This document shows, piece by piece, positions 18,286 to 26,368 of a stretch of 64,000 bases of DNA. Source of the stretch: JALZVT01 sp039029135 (GTDB taxonomy: Bacteria; Pseudomonadota; Gammaproteobacteria; Pseudomonadales; Azotimanducaceae); NCBI GenBank assembly GCA_039029135.1, contig JBCCGT010000016.1:1-64000 (forward strand), in the 5' to 3' direction. The translations under genes were made by a program, and so were the position numbers. Under the pieces are notes generated by a model, which saw nothing but the letters and a program-made list of their open reading frames with translations, was not told the DNA's origin and made no database searches. The stretch's first letter is position 1; each line of letters begins with the position of its first letter.

Positions 18286-19338
18286 TCAGAAGCTGCCGGT
18301 GCCCACCTCCGAACTGGGCGGAACCAGCCCCGCGTCCTCCTCGACCAGCAGCATGTGGCTGGCCGGCGAGCGCTTGCGGGCGCGCTCTGCCTTGGGCGAG
18401 GTGCCCATGTGTTTGCGGTAGGAGCGCGAGAAGTTGGGTGCCGACACGAACCCGCAGACCGCCGCGATCTCCACGATGGGCAGCGACGTCTGCAGCAGCA
18501 GCTGCCGGGCGCGTTCCAGTCGCAGCTTCAGGTAGAAGCGGCTCGGCGGGCAGCTCAGATAGGAGACGAACAGACGCTCCAGGTGGCGCCGGGACAGACC
18601 GGTCAACTCGGCGATCTCGACGATCTCGATCGGTTCTTCGATGTTCGCCTCCATCAGCCTCACCGCCTCGGCGAGCTTCGGCTGGGTGGCGATGTGGTGG
18701 ACCTCCATGCGCAGCCGCTGGGGCTCGGTGCTGTCGCGCACCCGCTCGCAGACGAACATCTCGGAGATGGCGCCGGCCAGCGCCGCGCCGTGCTGATTGC
18801 CGATGAGGTTCATCATCATGTGCAGCGGCACGTCGCCGCCGCTGCTGGTGATGCGATCGCGATCGAAGGAAAACAGGTTCTTGTTGCAGTAGACGAGCGG
18901 GTGCTCTTCCTGCAGCGCCGCCAGGCACTCCCAGTGGGCGCTGCACGCGTAGCCGTCGAGCAGTCCCGCCTCGGCGAGCAGATAGGGACCGGTGCAGCAG
19001 CCGCCCAGCACGACTTTCTTCCGTGCCAGCAGTTTCAGCCAGCGCAGCTCTTCCGGCCGCGCGCTCTCGACGACGTTGAGTCCGGCCAGTACAAAAACAT
19101 GGTCAAAGCTGGCGGAATCCTTGACGTCGGCGATGGTGACGTCCGCCATCATGCGCACGCCGCCGCTGGACATCACGGGATCTGGCGTTGCGCTAACCAG
19201 CGTCCAGTCATAGAGCTTGCGCTCCGAGAGATGGTTCGCCATGCGCAGCGGCTCCAGCGCCGATGACAGCGCCATCAGCGTGAAGTTTTCTACCAGCAAA
19301 AAGCCGACGCGCAGCGGCGCCGCTACGTCTGATTCCAT
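18286..19338 (-). CDS. GlxA-family AraC-type regulator, GbdR-like
   Basis: A 350-residue regulator with an N-terminal DJ-1/PfpI-like ligand domain (residues ~8-195; VGFLLVENFTLMALSSALEPL, then the elbow VLGGCCTGPYLLAEAGLL) and a C-terminal AraC DNA-binding domain (~225-325) with two helix-turn-helix units, LTGLSRRHLERLF and AAVCGFVSAPNFSRSYR. The N-terminal pattern LSSALEPLRMAN is characteristic of GbdR/CdhR/SouR regulators of glycine betaine, carnitine and sarcosine catabolism in Pseudomonas. It stands alone between the two betaine blocks. The matching direct repeats before mtgA and mttB are its best candidate sites. Confidence 0.85.
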   Translation of the reverse strand: MESDVAAPLRVGFLLVENFTLMALSSALEPLRMANHLSERKLYDWTLVSATPDPVMSSGGVRMMADVTIADVKDSASFDHVFVLAGLNVVESARPEELRWLKLLARKKVVLGGCCTGPYLLAEAGLLDGYACSAHWECLAALQEEHPLVYCNKNLFSFDRDRITSSGGDVPLHMMMNLIGNQHGAALAGAISEMFVCERVRDSTEPQRLRMEVHHIATQPKLAEAVRLMEANIEEPIEIVEIAELTGLSRRHLERLFVSYLSCPPSRFYLKLRLERARQLLLQTSLPIVEIAAVCGFVSAPNFSRSYRKHMGTSPKAERARKRSPASHMLLVEEDAGLVPPSSEVGTGSF

Positions 19339-19458
19339 GACTTCATACTAGTTGAGGGGCCGGCGGCGACGGTAGCGCGGAAACCCAAGTCTTACAATCA
19401 GGACGTAGGCCGCGCGACGTCTGAATCGCCGGCTTCCGGACGGAGTCTCGTCCGAGCG

Positions 19459-19965
19459 CTAGCGCCCCGATCTCTGCCCATCGGCGACAGGCACTCGAAT
19501 CATCACGATCGCGGGACGGATCCGATCGATCTCCTGCTCGTCAGGGAGGCCATCATCTCCGGTCGCCATCTCAAACTTTTTCGCGGCGGGAGTGACCTGC
19601 TTGAAGTACTCGACCAGCAGTTCGAGCGGGGCTTCTGTGCCCGGGACAAGCCGGGCTTCAGCGACGAGAGTCTTGCCGGCTATGCGAAAGGTGACGGATG
19701 GCTGGTCTAACAGGTTTCGCCACCAGGGCCGAATCCGCTGCGTGATCAGGATGGCCTCGCCGCCGACCCGGGCGTACGTGACCGGTATCTTGATGACGCG
19801 CCCGGAGCGCCGACCGGTAACCCCCAGCACCGCCAGATGGCGGCCGAGCAGGGCTTGGAGTCCTGGCGTGTGCAGCGCGGTTCGAACCAACGCGTTAACC
19901 CAGGCGGGGGGTTTCTCGCTGGGTAATGACTGGGTCACTTCAGGTTCGATTGTTGCTCCTTCCAA
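19459..19965 (-). CDS. deazaflavin/F420-dependent nitroreductase-fold protein (DUF385)
   Basis: A ~168-residue split-barrel protein with the DUF385 signature LAVLGVTGRRSGRVIKIPVTYARVGG and WWRNLLDQPSVTFRI. TTG at 19965 is favoured as start because AAGGAG sits six bases before it; the frame also opens at another TTG (19983). Relatives in Actinobacteria are F420-dependent, but many proteobacterial members have no assigned cofactor. It is divergent from the TetR gene at 20203, with a perfect 16-bp palindrome in between, so repression by that TetR is likely. Confidence 0.75.
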   Translation of the reverse strand: MEGATIEPEVTQSLPSEKPPAWVNALVRTALHTPGLQALLGRHLAVLGVTGRRSGRVIKIPVTYARVGGEAILITQRIRPWWRNLLDQPSVTFRIAGKTLVAEARLVPGTEAPLELLVEYFKQVTPAAKKFEMATGDDGLPDEQEIDRIRPAIVMIRVPVADGQRSGR

Positions 19966-20134
19966 GGTTGTCTCCTTAATCAAAAATGTTGCGTTCGCAG
20001 GCAGGTAGATCTGTTCGCGCCTTCAGCCGCCCGCCGGCGCGGCCCAGCATTGGTTCGGAGCCACCTTCGACTTGGCCACCCTTTCGCACGGCGGCTCGGC
20101 TCGCCGATGGCTCCGGTGAACGGACACTATATTA

Positions 20135-20150
20135 AATATGACGTCATATT
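20135..20150. promoter_or_regulatory. perfect 16-bp palindrome, TetR operator candidate
   Basis: AATATGAC followed directly by GTCATATT forms an uninterrupted 16-bp palindrome within a locally AT-rich patch. It sits 53 bp before the TetR gene at 20203 and about 170 bp before the divergent DUF385 gene. TetR dimers bind such sites, so autoregulation plus control of the divergent gene is the simplest reading. Confidence 0.6.
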
Positions 20151-20202
20151 CATATAATGCTCTCATTGTTCCAGATCCCATAGACTCCAGTACCCTGACG
20201 AC

Positions 20203-20868
20203 ATGGCGCTCCCGCCCTTGCCACAGCAACCCGATAGCTCCGAGCAGCCCGGTCCCCGAAAGCCGCAGCAGGCGCGCGCAATGCGCACACGGCGCCTGGT
20301 GCTGGAGGCGGCGGTGCGCTGTTTCGAGGCGCGCGGTTTTGATGAGACCAACACCGCGATGATTGCCAGCGAAGCCGGCGTCGCCGTCGGGACCGTGTAC
20401 GCCTACTTCAAGGACAAGCGGGACATCCTGCTCGAAGCGATAGACGACATGACCGCGGAGATCTCTGCCTTCGTGATTCGCGAACTTGACCCGGTCACGC
20501 TTAACGATCGCGAGCCTGAAGAAGTCGTTCGATCGCTGATCGACGCGCTGTTCCACAGCCAGAGGTTGCAGCCAGGCATACAGCGGATACTCTGGGAGCG
20601 CTACTTCAAGGATCCGAAGTTTCAGCAGCCCTTCGACGACATTCGATCCAGGATCCGCGTGGCAATCGACCTGTTTGTCTCTGCGCTCGATACGCGTGGC
20701 CTGCTGCGGTCTATAGATCGGGCCAGCGCATCTTTCGTCATCCTCAACGCGGTGCAGTGGAACGCGACTCAGTCAGTGCTGCATGAGGGCACGCCGGACA
20801 CCGAAGCCGCGGCAGCGGAAATGGCGGACATGATCGTCCGCTACCTCTTTCAGGATTTGGGCGCATGA
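20203..20868 (+). CDS. TetR/AcrR-family transcriptional regulator
   Basis: A 221-residue protein with a TetR N-terminal DNA-binding domain at residues ~28-75 (RTRRLVLEAAVRCFEARGF, then NTAMIASEAGVAVGTVYAYFKDKRDIL) and a C-terminal helical ligand domain of a usual size (VQWNATQSVLHEG). A Pro/Gln-rich leader of ~20 residues precedes the HTH; a downstream start is possible but no better ribosome site is visible. It is paired divergently with the DUF385 gene. Confidence 0.9.
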   Translation: MALPPLPQQPDSSEQPGPRKPQQARAMRTRRLVLEAAVRCFEARGFDETNTAMIASEAGVAVGTVYAYFKDKRDILLEAIDDMTAEISAFVIRELDPVTLNDREPEEVVRSLIDALFHSQRLQPGIQRILWERYFKDPKFQQPFDDIRSRIRVAIDLFVSALDTRGLLRSIDRASASFVILNAVQWNATQSVLHEGTPDTEAAAAEMADMIVRYLFQDLGA

Positions 20869-21033
20869 GCAGAGCTGAGCGCTGACAACCGCGAACCAAG
20901 CTGATCTTAAGAGACACGTGCTGGCTCTTCAGTCTTGGGTATGGCTGGCGCGCTAGCGGCGCGAGTTCGGCTCGCGGGCCGACGATCAGGGGCGGTGAAT
21001 TCGGTTGTTGTAGGGCCCTCTACCGCTACACTC
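20869..21033. other. intergenic stretch between convergent genes, no gene seen
   Basis: This 165-bp gap lies between the stop of the TetR gene and the stop of the hydroxyacid dehydrogenase gene. It has scattered short inverted repeats (for example AAGAG...CTCTT near 20910) but no U-tract that would make a convincing intrinsic terminator. Confidence 0.5.
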
Positions 21034-22011
21034 TTACGGCTGTGAATTCACGTGGTTCAGGAGTGGACCCTTGGCCAGTAGCGCTCTGAGATTGGACAAG
21101 AAGAGCTCGTCTCCCCGCGCTTCGCGGCCGGAACCGGCATTCGATGTGTGTGCAGATAAAGTGATTCGATCACTCGACCAGAATGGGTGTGACTCGGGCA
21201 GCGGTTCTTCAGCGAAGACGTCCAGCACCGCGTGCTGAATCTTGCCTGCGTCCAGACATTCTAGAAGTGCGTGTTCGTCGACTAGATCGCCGCGCGCGAC
21301 GTTTACCAAAACGCATCCCTGTTTGCAAATCCCGAGCGTGCGCCGATTCATCAGCTGACTCGTCGACTCGTTGAGCGCGCAGGCAAGCACAACGATGTCT
21401 GCCTCTGGTAGAAGCACCGGTAGATCTGCCAAGGTGCCGGTTTGCGAAATCCCGCCCAGTTCCTCGCTTGAACGTCTTATGACGGAAACGTTGACTTCGA
21501 AAGCAAGCAAGCGCTTCGCGATGCGTTTGCCGATGTTTCCGTATCCAACGATCAAGCAATTCGAACCTGACAGCTCTCTAAACGGATAGCGTTGCCAGGA
21601 TTGTTCGGCTTGCATCCGCCTTCGCGCCGGAAAATCGTGGTAGGCATTCAAGATGCCGGCGATCGCGTACTCTGCGATGGACAATGCCTGGGCATCGCTG
21701 TTACAGAGCGTGATTTGACGATCAAGAAGCTCCTTGAAGAACGGTGAATCCAATCCGGCCGCAGCTGTCTGTACCAGCTCGATTGAATGAGAAGTACGCA
21801 GGATGTCGCGGAACGTCCGCAGCGCTGACCGCCCGATCTCGAAGTTGTGCCAAGCAACATGTATCTCGACTTCGACGGGCTCGCCGTCTGCGTTCATCAA
21901 GATTCCGTTGTCGTCGAGTAGTATCGGCGACACCTCGCGCATTGCAGTCACCGCGTGACGCACCCGCTGCCATGACGCATGCGGGATCAAGACATTTAGC
22001 GGCGCGCTCAC
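21034..22011 (-). CDS. D-isomer-specific 2-hydroxyacid dehydrogenase
   Basis: This 325-residue NAD(P)-dependent dehydrogenase has the nucleotide motif LIVGYGNIGKRIAKRL and the full catalytic set: Arg in VNVARGDLVDE, Glu in DVFAEEPLPESHPFW, and His in LSAHTSN. GTG 22011 overlaps the upstream stop by 4 bp (GTGA), a typical coupled start; the longer frame to 22041 lies inside the neighbour. The exact 2-keto acid substrate cannot be read from sequence. It forms a two-gene operon with the small anchored protein, divergent from a TetR gene. Confidence 0.88.
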   Translation of the reverse strand: MSAPLNVLIPHASWQRVRHAVTAMREVSPILLDDNGILMNADGEPVEVEIHVAWHNFEIGRSALRTFRDILRTSHSIELVQTAAAGLDSPFFKELLDRQITLCNSDAQALSIAEYAIAGILNAYHDFPARRRMQAEQSWQRYPFRELSGSNCLIVGYGNIGKRIAKRLLAFEVNVSVIRRSSEELGGISQTGTLADLPVLLPEADIVVLACALNESTSQLMNRRTLGICKQGCVLVNVARGDLVDEHALLECLDAGKIQHAVLDVFAEEPLPESHPFWSSDRITLSAHTSNAGSGREARGDELFLSNLRALLAKGPLLNHVNSQP

Positions 22012-22493
22012 TGGGGACGAGAACGGACGACGAAGAGCCACATCGTTTCGGTTCCGCCAGGTGGAACGGATCCCTCATCTTTCATCCGCTGAGCAATCTC
22101 GGTGAAGGCTGAATCCTCTTCAGTCAGGCGATCAAGCCGCACGGGATAGCGGCGGTCGTCAATCCGAATGACCGCGGCGCCACGTTGTGCCGCGCGCTGG
22201 TGCCATTGCTTGCCAGGTGGAAACGTCTGGCCTGCGGGGATGTAGCCCACTTTTCCGGCAGGAAAGAACCAGGTCGTTCTCGAGGTGGCATCGCCGTCCA
22301 GCTGGAGCTCGATATCCCGCCCGGCAGCGAACGACCAGTCATTGACAGGCTCCTCGACCCAATCCCCGGTCCTCAGCTCGCCGCCGATCAACGGCCCGGT
22401 CGGACCATCGCCAAAGCGGGCGGCGAGTGCGATGCCAGCCAAGGCCGCGATGATCACGGCAAGCGCGCCGCCTGCCCATCGAATTGCTGTCAC
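22008..22493 (-). CDS. membrane-anchored DWSF-motif protein (paralogue 1)
   Basis: A 161-residue protein starting at GTG 22493, seven bases after TAGGAGG; the longer frame to 22568 has no such site. One N-terminal helix (GGALAVIIAALAGIALAA) is followed by GGELRTGDWVEEPVNDWSFAAG and a soluble domain ending TMWLFVVRSRP. The order GGxL..V.E.PV.DWSF recurs in the protein at 35128-35586 (GGWLLGEVEEAPVEDWSF), with matching helix, later YPV segment and WxF end, so the two are paralogues. I do not recognise a named function; the fold may be a split-barrel related to DUF385/PPOX proteins, which is a guess. Confidence 0.75.
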   Translation of the reverse strand: MTAIRWAGGALAVIIAALAGIALAARFGDGPTGPLIGGELRTGDWVEEPVNDWSFAAGRDIELQLDGDATSRTTWFFPAGKVGYIPAGQTFPPGKQWHQRAAQRGAAVIRIDDRRYPVRLDRLTEEDSAFTEIAQRMKDEGSVPPGGTETMWLFVVRSRPQ

Positions 22494-22549
22494 AGCCAGC
22501 CTCCTAGCTTCGTGGCAAGTCTTGAGTGTCGCTGGGCGCCATGATACAA

Positions 22550-22570
22550 ACTTGTTGAACGTTAACAAGT
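22550..22570. promoter_or_regulatory. inverted repeat, TetR operator candidate
   Basis: Arms ACTTGTT (22550-22556) and AACAAGT (22564-22570) are perfectly complementary around a 7-bp centre, GAACGTT. The site ends 6 bp before the TetR start at 22577 and lies 57 bp upstream of the divergent operon start at 22493. It is probably the operator for both directions. ATGATA (22541-22546) and TATCAT (22573-22578) flank it as outer arms. Confidence 0.6.
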
Positions 22571-22576
22571 ATTATC

Positions 22577-23191
22577 ATGAGCGCGCAGTCCATTAAGCGT
22601 GAGCCGCGTACGCAGCGGAGCCGCCGGGAAGATGCTGAAAAGGCACTTCTGGACGCGGCAGAACAGCTGATTACCGAACAGGGGTTGGAGAGCACCTCGC
22701 TGGCCCAGATCGGTGACCTGGCCGGTTACAGTCGCGGTTTAGTCAGCCACCACTTCGGTTCGAAGAGTGCCCTGTTCGCTCGCCTGTCCGAGCGCATGCA
22801 GCGAGAGTTCGCCGGCTCCATCAAGGTCGAGCGACACATGAATGGCCTGACGACGCTGCTCCACGTGGTCGATCAATACTTCCGGATGAAACACGCTCGC
22901 GGGACGCGGGGTGGTACGTTCTTTTTGATCTGGGCCAACGCGATCAACTCGGGCGATAGCGCCGGATTTGGAGCAACCGAATCCAGGGCCCGGGATGAGA
23001 TCATGAGCATAGTCGAGACCGGCGTGCGCGATGGTTCGATTCGTTCGACCATCGAGCCGCGCTCAATAGCGCTCACCGTGATTGCGATAATGCGCGGCAT
23101 CGCCCTGCAGGCGCTCGTTGACCCACAGCACGTTGATCTGCTCACGCAACGCGAAAGCGTTACTGAGTTCCTGCGCGACGCGCTGACTTAG
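22577..23191 (+). CDS. TetR/AcrR-family transcriptional regulator
   Basis: A 204-residue regulator with HTH EKALLDAAEQLITEQGL ... SLAQIGDLAGYSRGLVSHHFGSK. The ligand-binding half (residues ~75-200) contains GTRGGTFFLIWANAI, similar to regulators of short-chain dehydrogenase modules. The ATG at 22577 overlaps the inverted-repeat region, so transcription may start almost at the start codon. The SDR gene follows 21 bp downstream on the same strand and is likely co-transcribed. Confidence 0.9.
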   Translation: MSAQSIKREPRTQRSRREDAEKALLDAAEQLITEQGLESTSLAQIGDLAGYSRGLVSHHFGSKSALFARLSERMQREFAGSIKVERHMNGLTTLLHVVDQYFRMKHARGTRGGTFFLIWANAINSGDSAGFGATESRARDEIMSIVETGVRDGSIRSTIEPRSIALTVIAIMRGIALQALVDPQHVDLLTQRESVTEFLRDALT

Positions 23192-23212
23192 CACATCGGG
23201 ACGACATTGAGC

Positions 23213-23902
23213 ATGGAGACAACGCTGATTACAGGCGCGAATCGAGGTATCGGTCTTGGTTTAGCAGAGCGTTTCATCGCCGCGGGCCACAAAGTGCTGG
23301 CGACTTGCCGGCACCCTGCGGAAGCGGGAGCGCTTCAGACGTTAGCGCAGCAGGGCACGCTAGAAGTGCATGCATTGGATGTGACGGACGAATCTGGCGT
23401 GCGCGAGCTGCAGCAGCGCCTTGACGGCGTGTGTCTTGATGTCCTCATCAACAATGCCGGCGTATTGGGTGATCACCGCAAGCAGTCTCTTGACAACATG
23501 GACTACGAGCAATGGCGGATGCTCTTTGAAGTGAACACTATTGCACCGTTTCGTCTTATTGGTGCGCTGAAGGGCAACCTTGCTATGTCCGCGAATCCTC
23601 GGGTCATAACAGTGTCTGCCGGCATGGCATCGTTCAGTCGTACCGATCCCGGCCTTCATGCTTATCGAAGTTCCAAGGCAGCGCTCAACAAACTAATGCA
23701 GGTGCTGTCTATTGAGCTGGCGGCGGACGGCATTGCGGTGTGCTCTGTTCATCCGGGTTGGGTACAGACGGATATGAGCGGCGGAACGGGTGATCTCTCG
23801 GTTGCCGAGTGTGCTGCTGGCATTTACAAACTCACGAGTGAGTTGGAGAACGAGCACTCTGGCCGTTTCTGGACGTGGGCTGGTGACGAGCTGTCGTGGT
23901 GA
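23213..23902 (+). CDS. short-chain dehydrogenase/reductase (C-factor-like)
   Basis: A 229-residue classical SDR. It has the cofactor motif TLITGANRGIGLGLAERF, NNAGVLG, catalytic Ser in VITVSAGMASF and the Tyr-X3-Lys as YRSSKAALN. The pattern is closest to the short carbonyl-reductase/C-signal-like SDRs; the substrate is not determined. ATG 23213 (METTLITG) is preferred over the TTG six bases upstream. It is downstream of the TetR at 22577 in the same orientation. Confidence 0.88.
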   Translation: METTLITGANRGIGLGLAERFIAAGHKVLATCRHPAEAGALQTLAQQGTLEVHALDVTDESGVRELQQRLDGVCLDVLINNAGVLGDHRKQSLDNMDYEQWRMLFEVNTIAPFRLIGALKGNLAMSANPRVITVSAGMASFSRTDPGLHAYRSSKAALNKLMQVLSIELAADGIAVCSVHPGWVQTDMSGGTGDLSVAECAAGIYKLTSELENEHSGRFWTWAGDELSW

Positions 23903-23930
23903 CGCCTGCACAGCACCGGTAACGGCCGCG

Positions 23931-24833
23931 TTAGCGGTTGATGCGCTGTTGAATCTCCGTCAGTCGGGCCCACTGTTGCAGGGTGACCGGCAGCTGCACG
24001 CCGGATTCGACCATTTCCCACGAGTAACTGATGATGGCGAATATGGCGCCCGCGGTGACGTTCGGGAGCGCGCTCGCAGACCACAGGTTAGCGATGATCA
24101 GGCCGAAAAGTGCTAGATAAACCGGGCCGTATAGGAACGAGTCGGCGTCTGACAGTCGAACCTCGCTCTTGCGTCGATGCTCGAACAGCGCCGCGACACG
24201 GCTTGCGTCGCTCGCTTGCAAAACGCCAACCTGTTCCTCCGCGAGCGCATTCAGTACTGCGTTCAGCCGGTAGAATCGATTGTGAAAAGCAGCGTAGCAA
24301 GCCGGCATGAGCGTTAGTGAGATAACGCCGGCGAGGCCCAGATCGAAGCCGAAGCCGAATAGGATTATGAGGCTGGCGAGCAGTTGAATGACGCTTGTGA
24401 TCAGCTGCGGCGTCTGCTCTTCCAGAAAATCAGCTAACTCCCGACCCATCTCAATCTGCGCGTTCAGGGCAGAAACACTCTTCTCCGGCGAACGCTCGAT
24501 GAGCGTCAGACATAGCTCTGCTCTCATACGGCCGTAGGCGCGAGTGTCGTACGCTCGCCGCCCAACTGCGGCCAGGATCAATGCGAACAATAACGATGCC
24601 AGATCGGTTAACGCGGCGATCTTCAACTCGATCAACAAGGCATCGATCGTGTTGCCCAGGAACAGTGGGATGAGCGCGAGGAGCGCAACCTCGATGGTTA
24701 GCAGTGTCCAGGTCGTAAGCACAGCCAGACCGTGGCGATGCACCAGGCTGCCGAGAGTGAGGGATGCCTGTTCTCTCACTCCGCTGATGCGCTCTGATGA
24801 CCCGCTGCCGCGGGATGTCGCTCGGTTATCCAA
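23931..24833 (-). CDS. ABC transporter six-helix domain protein without ATPase (ABC_membrane_3-like)
   Basis: A 300-residue integral membrane protein with about six helices (VLTTWTLLTIEVALLALIPLF; LASLLFALILAAVG; LITSVIQLLASLIILFGFGF; GLAGVISLTLMPACYAAF; YLALFGLIIANLW; AGAIFAIISYSWEMV). The layout resembles an ABC exporter transmembrane domain (including EEQVGVLQASDASRVAALF, a coupling-helix-like stretch), but it stops after the helices and no nucleotide-binding domain is encoded nearby. Its start lies 57 bp inside the sterol desaturase gene, so the two are probably one transcript. Confidence 0.75.
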   Translation of the reverse strand: MDNRATSRGSGSSERISGVREQASLTLGSLVHRHGLAVLTTWTLLTIEVALLALIPLFLGNTIDALLIELKIAALTDLASLLFALILAAVGRRAYDTRAYGRMRAELCLTLIERSPEKSVSALNAQIEMGRELADFLEEQTPQLITSVIQLLASLIILFGFGFDLGLAGVISLTLMPACYAAFHNRFYRLNAVLNALAEEQVGVLQASDASRVAALFEHRRKSEVRLSDADSFLYGPVYLALFGLIIANLWSASALPNVTAGAIFAIISYSWEMVESGVQLPVTLQQWARLTEIQQRINR

Positions 24834-25663
24834 TCAGGGTGGGCGAAGAGGATACGCAGGCATTCCCTAGTGCCTGCGGCTGATCGTAGGTCTCGGATCA
24901 GTCCAGGCCACTCCGATGTCCACACGATCAGCGGATTCACGCTCTCGAAGTCTCTTTTCAGGCCGAACCGCGGAGGTTCTACCTCGGGCTGGTAGGTGCC
25001 GAACAGTTTGTCCCAGACGATCGATATGCCGCCGTAGTTTTTGTCTAGATATTGAGGGTTGCTGCCATGATGCACTCTGTGATTCGAAGGCGTATTCAGA
25101 AATTCGTCGAGGATGCCGAGACGGCCGATGTACTCGGTGTGCAGCCATCCCTGATAAGCCAACACCGTCAGGATGCCGAAGAACACCAGTTCAGGTGGAA
25201 AGCCCAACAGTACCAGCGGCAGGTGGATTAGACCGGAAGCCACTCCCTCGAACGGTCCGAAGCGGATTGCAACTATTACATTCATGTACCTGGAAGAATG
25301 GTGCACCGCGTGCTGGGTCCACAGCAGTCGCACCTCATGGCTGAGCCGGTGCTCCCAGTAATAGGCGAAGTCACAGGCGACCAGTGCGGCAAAGATGGTC
25401 CAGGCGTTGAGCGGCAGGGTCCAGTGGATGTAGGCGTCGCTGACCAACACGTACCCTACATACACGCCGCTGAGCACGAACACCTCCACCAGTAGGTAAG
25501 GTATTTGGGTCGAGACGCTTGCGAACATATCCAGAAATGTTCGGCCTTCGAGTTGCTTTCGCGAGGCGGCCAAGACCAACTCGACTGCGAGTACGAGCCC
25601 GGCGATGACAAAGAAGGTGTCATCTAGAGTGGCGCCCAGATCGCTCAGCTCAGCGCCGCTCAT
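24776..25663 (-). CDS. sterol desaturase / fatty-acid hydroxylase superfamily membrane protein
   Basis: A 295-residue di-iron membrane enzyme. The eight-histidine pattern is present: HRLSH (HX3H), HAVHHSS (HXXHH) and, after further helices, HRVHHG. Helices flank these motifs as expected, with the active site facing the cytoplasm. Members hydroxylate or desaturate sterols, fatty acids or ether lipids; the substrate is not assigned. The ATG at 25663 overlaps the TetR stop by 14 bp, so the order is tetR, desaturase, ABC-like membrane protein on one transcript. Confidence 0.88.
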   Translation of the reverse strand: MSGAELSDLGATLDDTFFVIAGLVLAVELVLAASRKQLEGRTFLDMFASVSTQIPYLLVEVFVLSGVYVGYVLVSDAYIHWTLPLNAWTIFAALVACDFAYYWEHRLSHEVRLLWTQHAVHHSSRYMNVIVAIRFGPFEGVASGLIHLPLVLLGFPPELVFFGILTVLAYQGWLHTEYIGRLGILDEFLNTPSNHRVHHGSNPQYLDKNYGGISIVWDKLFGTYQPEVEPPRFGLKRDFESVNPLIVWTSEWPGLIRDLRSAAGTRECLRILFAHPDWITERHPAAAGHQSASAE

Positions 25664-26216
25664 CGGATTCTCCCAAGCCCGAAGTCAGCGTGCGCCAGGC
25701 GAGTACGGCCGCCTGACTCGGCGTTGTTTCTTCTAGCCGTATGCTGTCCCATGCGGCATAAAGCAAGTAGTCATAGGCGCGAGAGATCCACTCGGTCGGT
25801 ATGTGCGGATCGAACTCGCCTTCACCCTTGGCCGCATCTATCCAGCGCGCAGTTTCTGACTGAATGCTTGCAAAGCTCTGCTCTATGGACTCGTCGTGCT
25901 CGAATTGCTCATGCGCGAGAAAGCCATGCCGATCACCCAACGGTATCAATGCTGCCATGGATCGCCGCAGTCCGTCGCCCGCAGAGCGCGCGTCTGCGCA
26001 CGCCAGTGCCACCGCGTCTTCCATTTCCTGAAGCGCACGGCGAGCCAGCTCGCCGATGAGGTTCTGCCGGGAGGGAAAATAGCGGTGTAGCGTTGCGCGA
26101 GTAACTCCTGCGGCGGCGGCGATCTCGGCGAGGTTTGCCCCTGGGTTGCGGCTCAGAACGGCGAACCCTGCCTCGGCGATGACGTCCGGTGTGGCCGTTT
26201 TCTTGTTGGTCTTCAT
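25650..26216 (-). CDS. TetR/AcrR-family transcriptional regulator
   Basis: A 188-residue regulator with HTH AEAGFAVLSRNPGANLAEIAAAAGVTRATLHRYFPSR (read in two parts) and a C-terminal domain with WISRAYDYLLYAAWDSI. ATG 26216 (MKTNKK) is chosen; further in-frame starts up to 26252 exist in the AT-rich operator region, and no Shine-Dalgarno is visible, so the mRNA may be nearly leaderless. It heads the operon with the sterol desaturase and ABC-like protein. Confidence 0.88.
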   Translation of the reverse strand: MKTNKKTATPDVIAEAGFAVLSRNPGANLAEIAAAAGVTRATLHRYFPSRQNLIGELARRALQEMEDAVALACADARSAGDGLRRSMAALIPLGDRHGFLAHEQFEHDESIEQSFASIQSETARWIDAAKGEGEFDPHIPTEWISRAYDYLLYAAWDSIRLEETTPSQAAVLAWRTLTSGLGESDERR

Positions 26217-26234
26217 GATACATATTTGTATCAT
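26215..26234. promoter_or_regulatory. perfect inverted repeat, TetR operator candidate
   Basis: Arms ATGATACA (26215-26222) and TGTATCAT (26227-26234) are fully complementary around TATT. The repeat overlaps the TetR start codon and sits in an AT-rich gap shared with the divergent TM2 gene at 26369. Autorepression by the adjacent TetR is the likely use. Confidence 0.65.
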
Positions 26235-26368
26235 AATATACATAAATGTCAAATTCGCATCTCCGACTGATGTTGCGCTTGGCGCGGCCGTCTGCGGAGC
26301 CTCTCGAATCCCAGATCGGCCGCCGAGTGGGGCTATCCTGCAGAACCGACGGGTGAGCGAACTGACGC

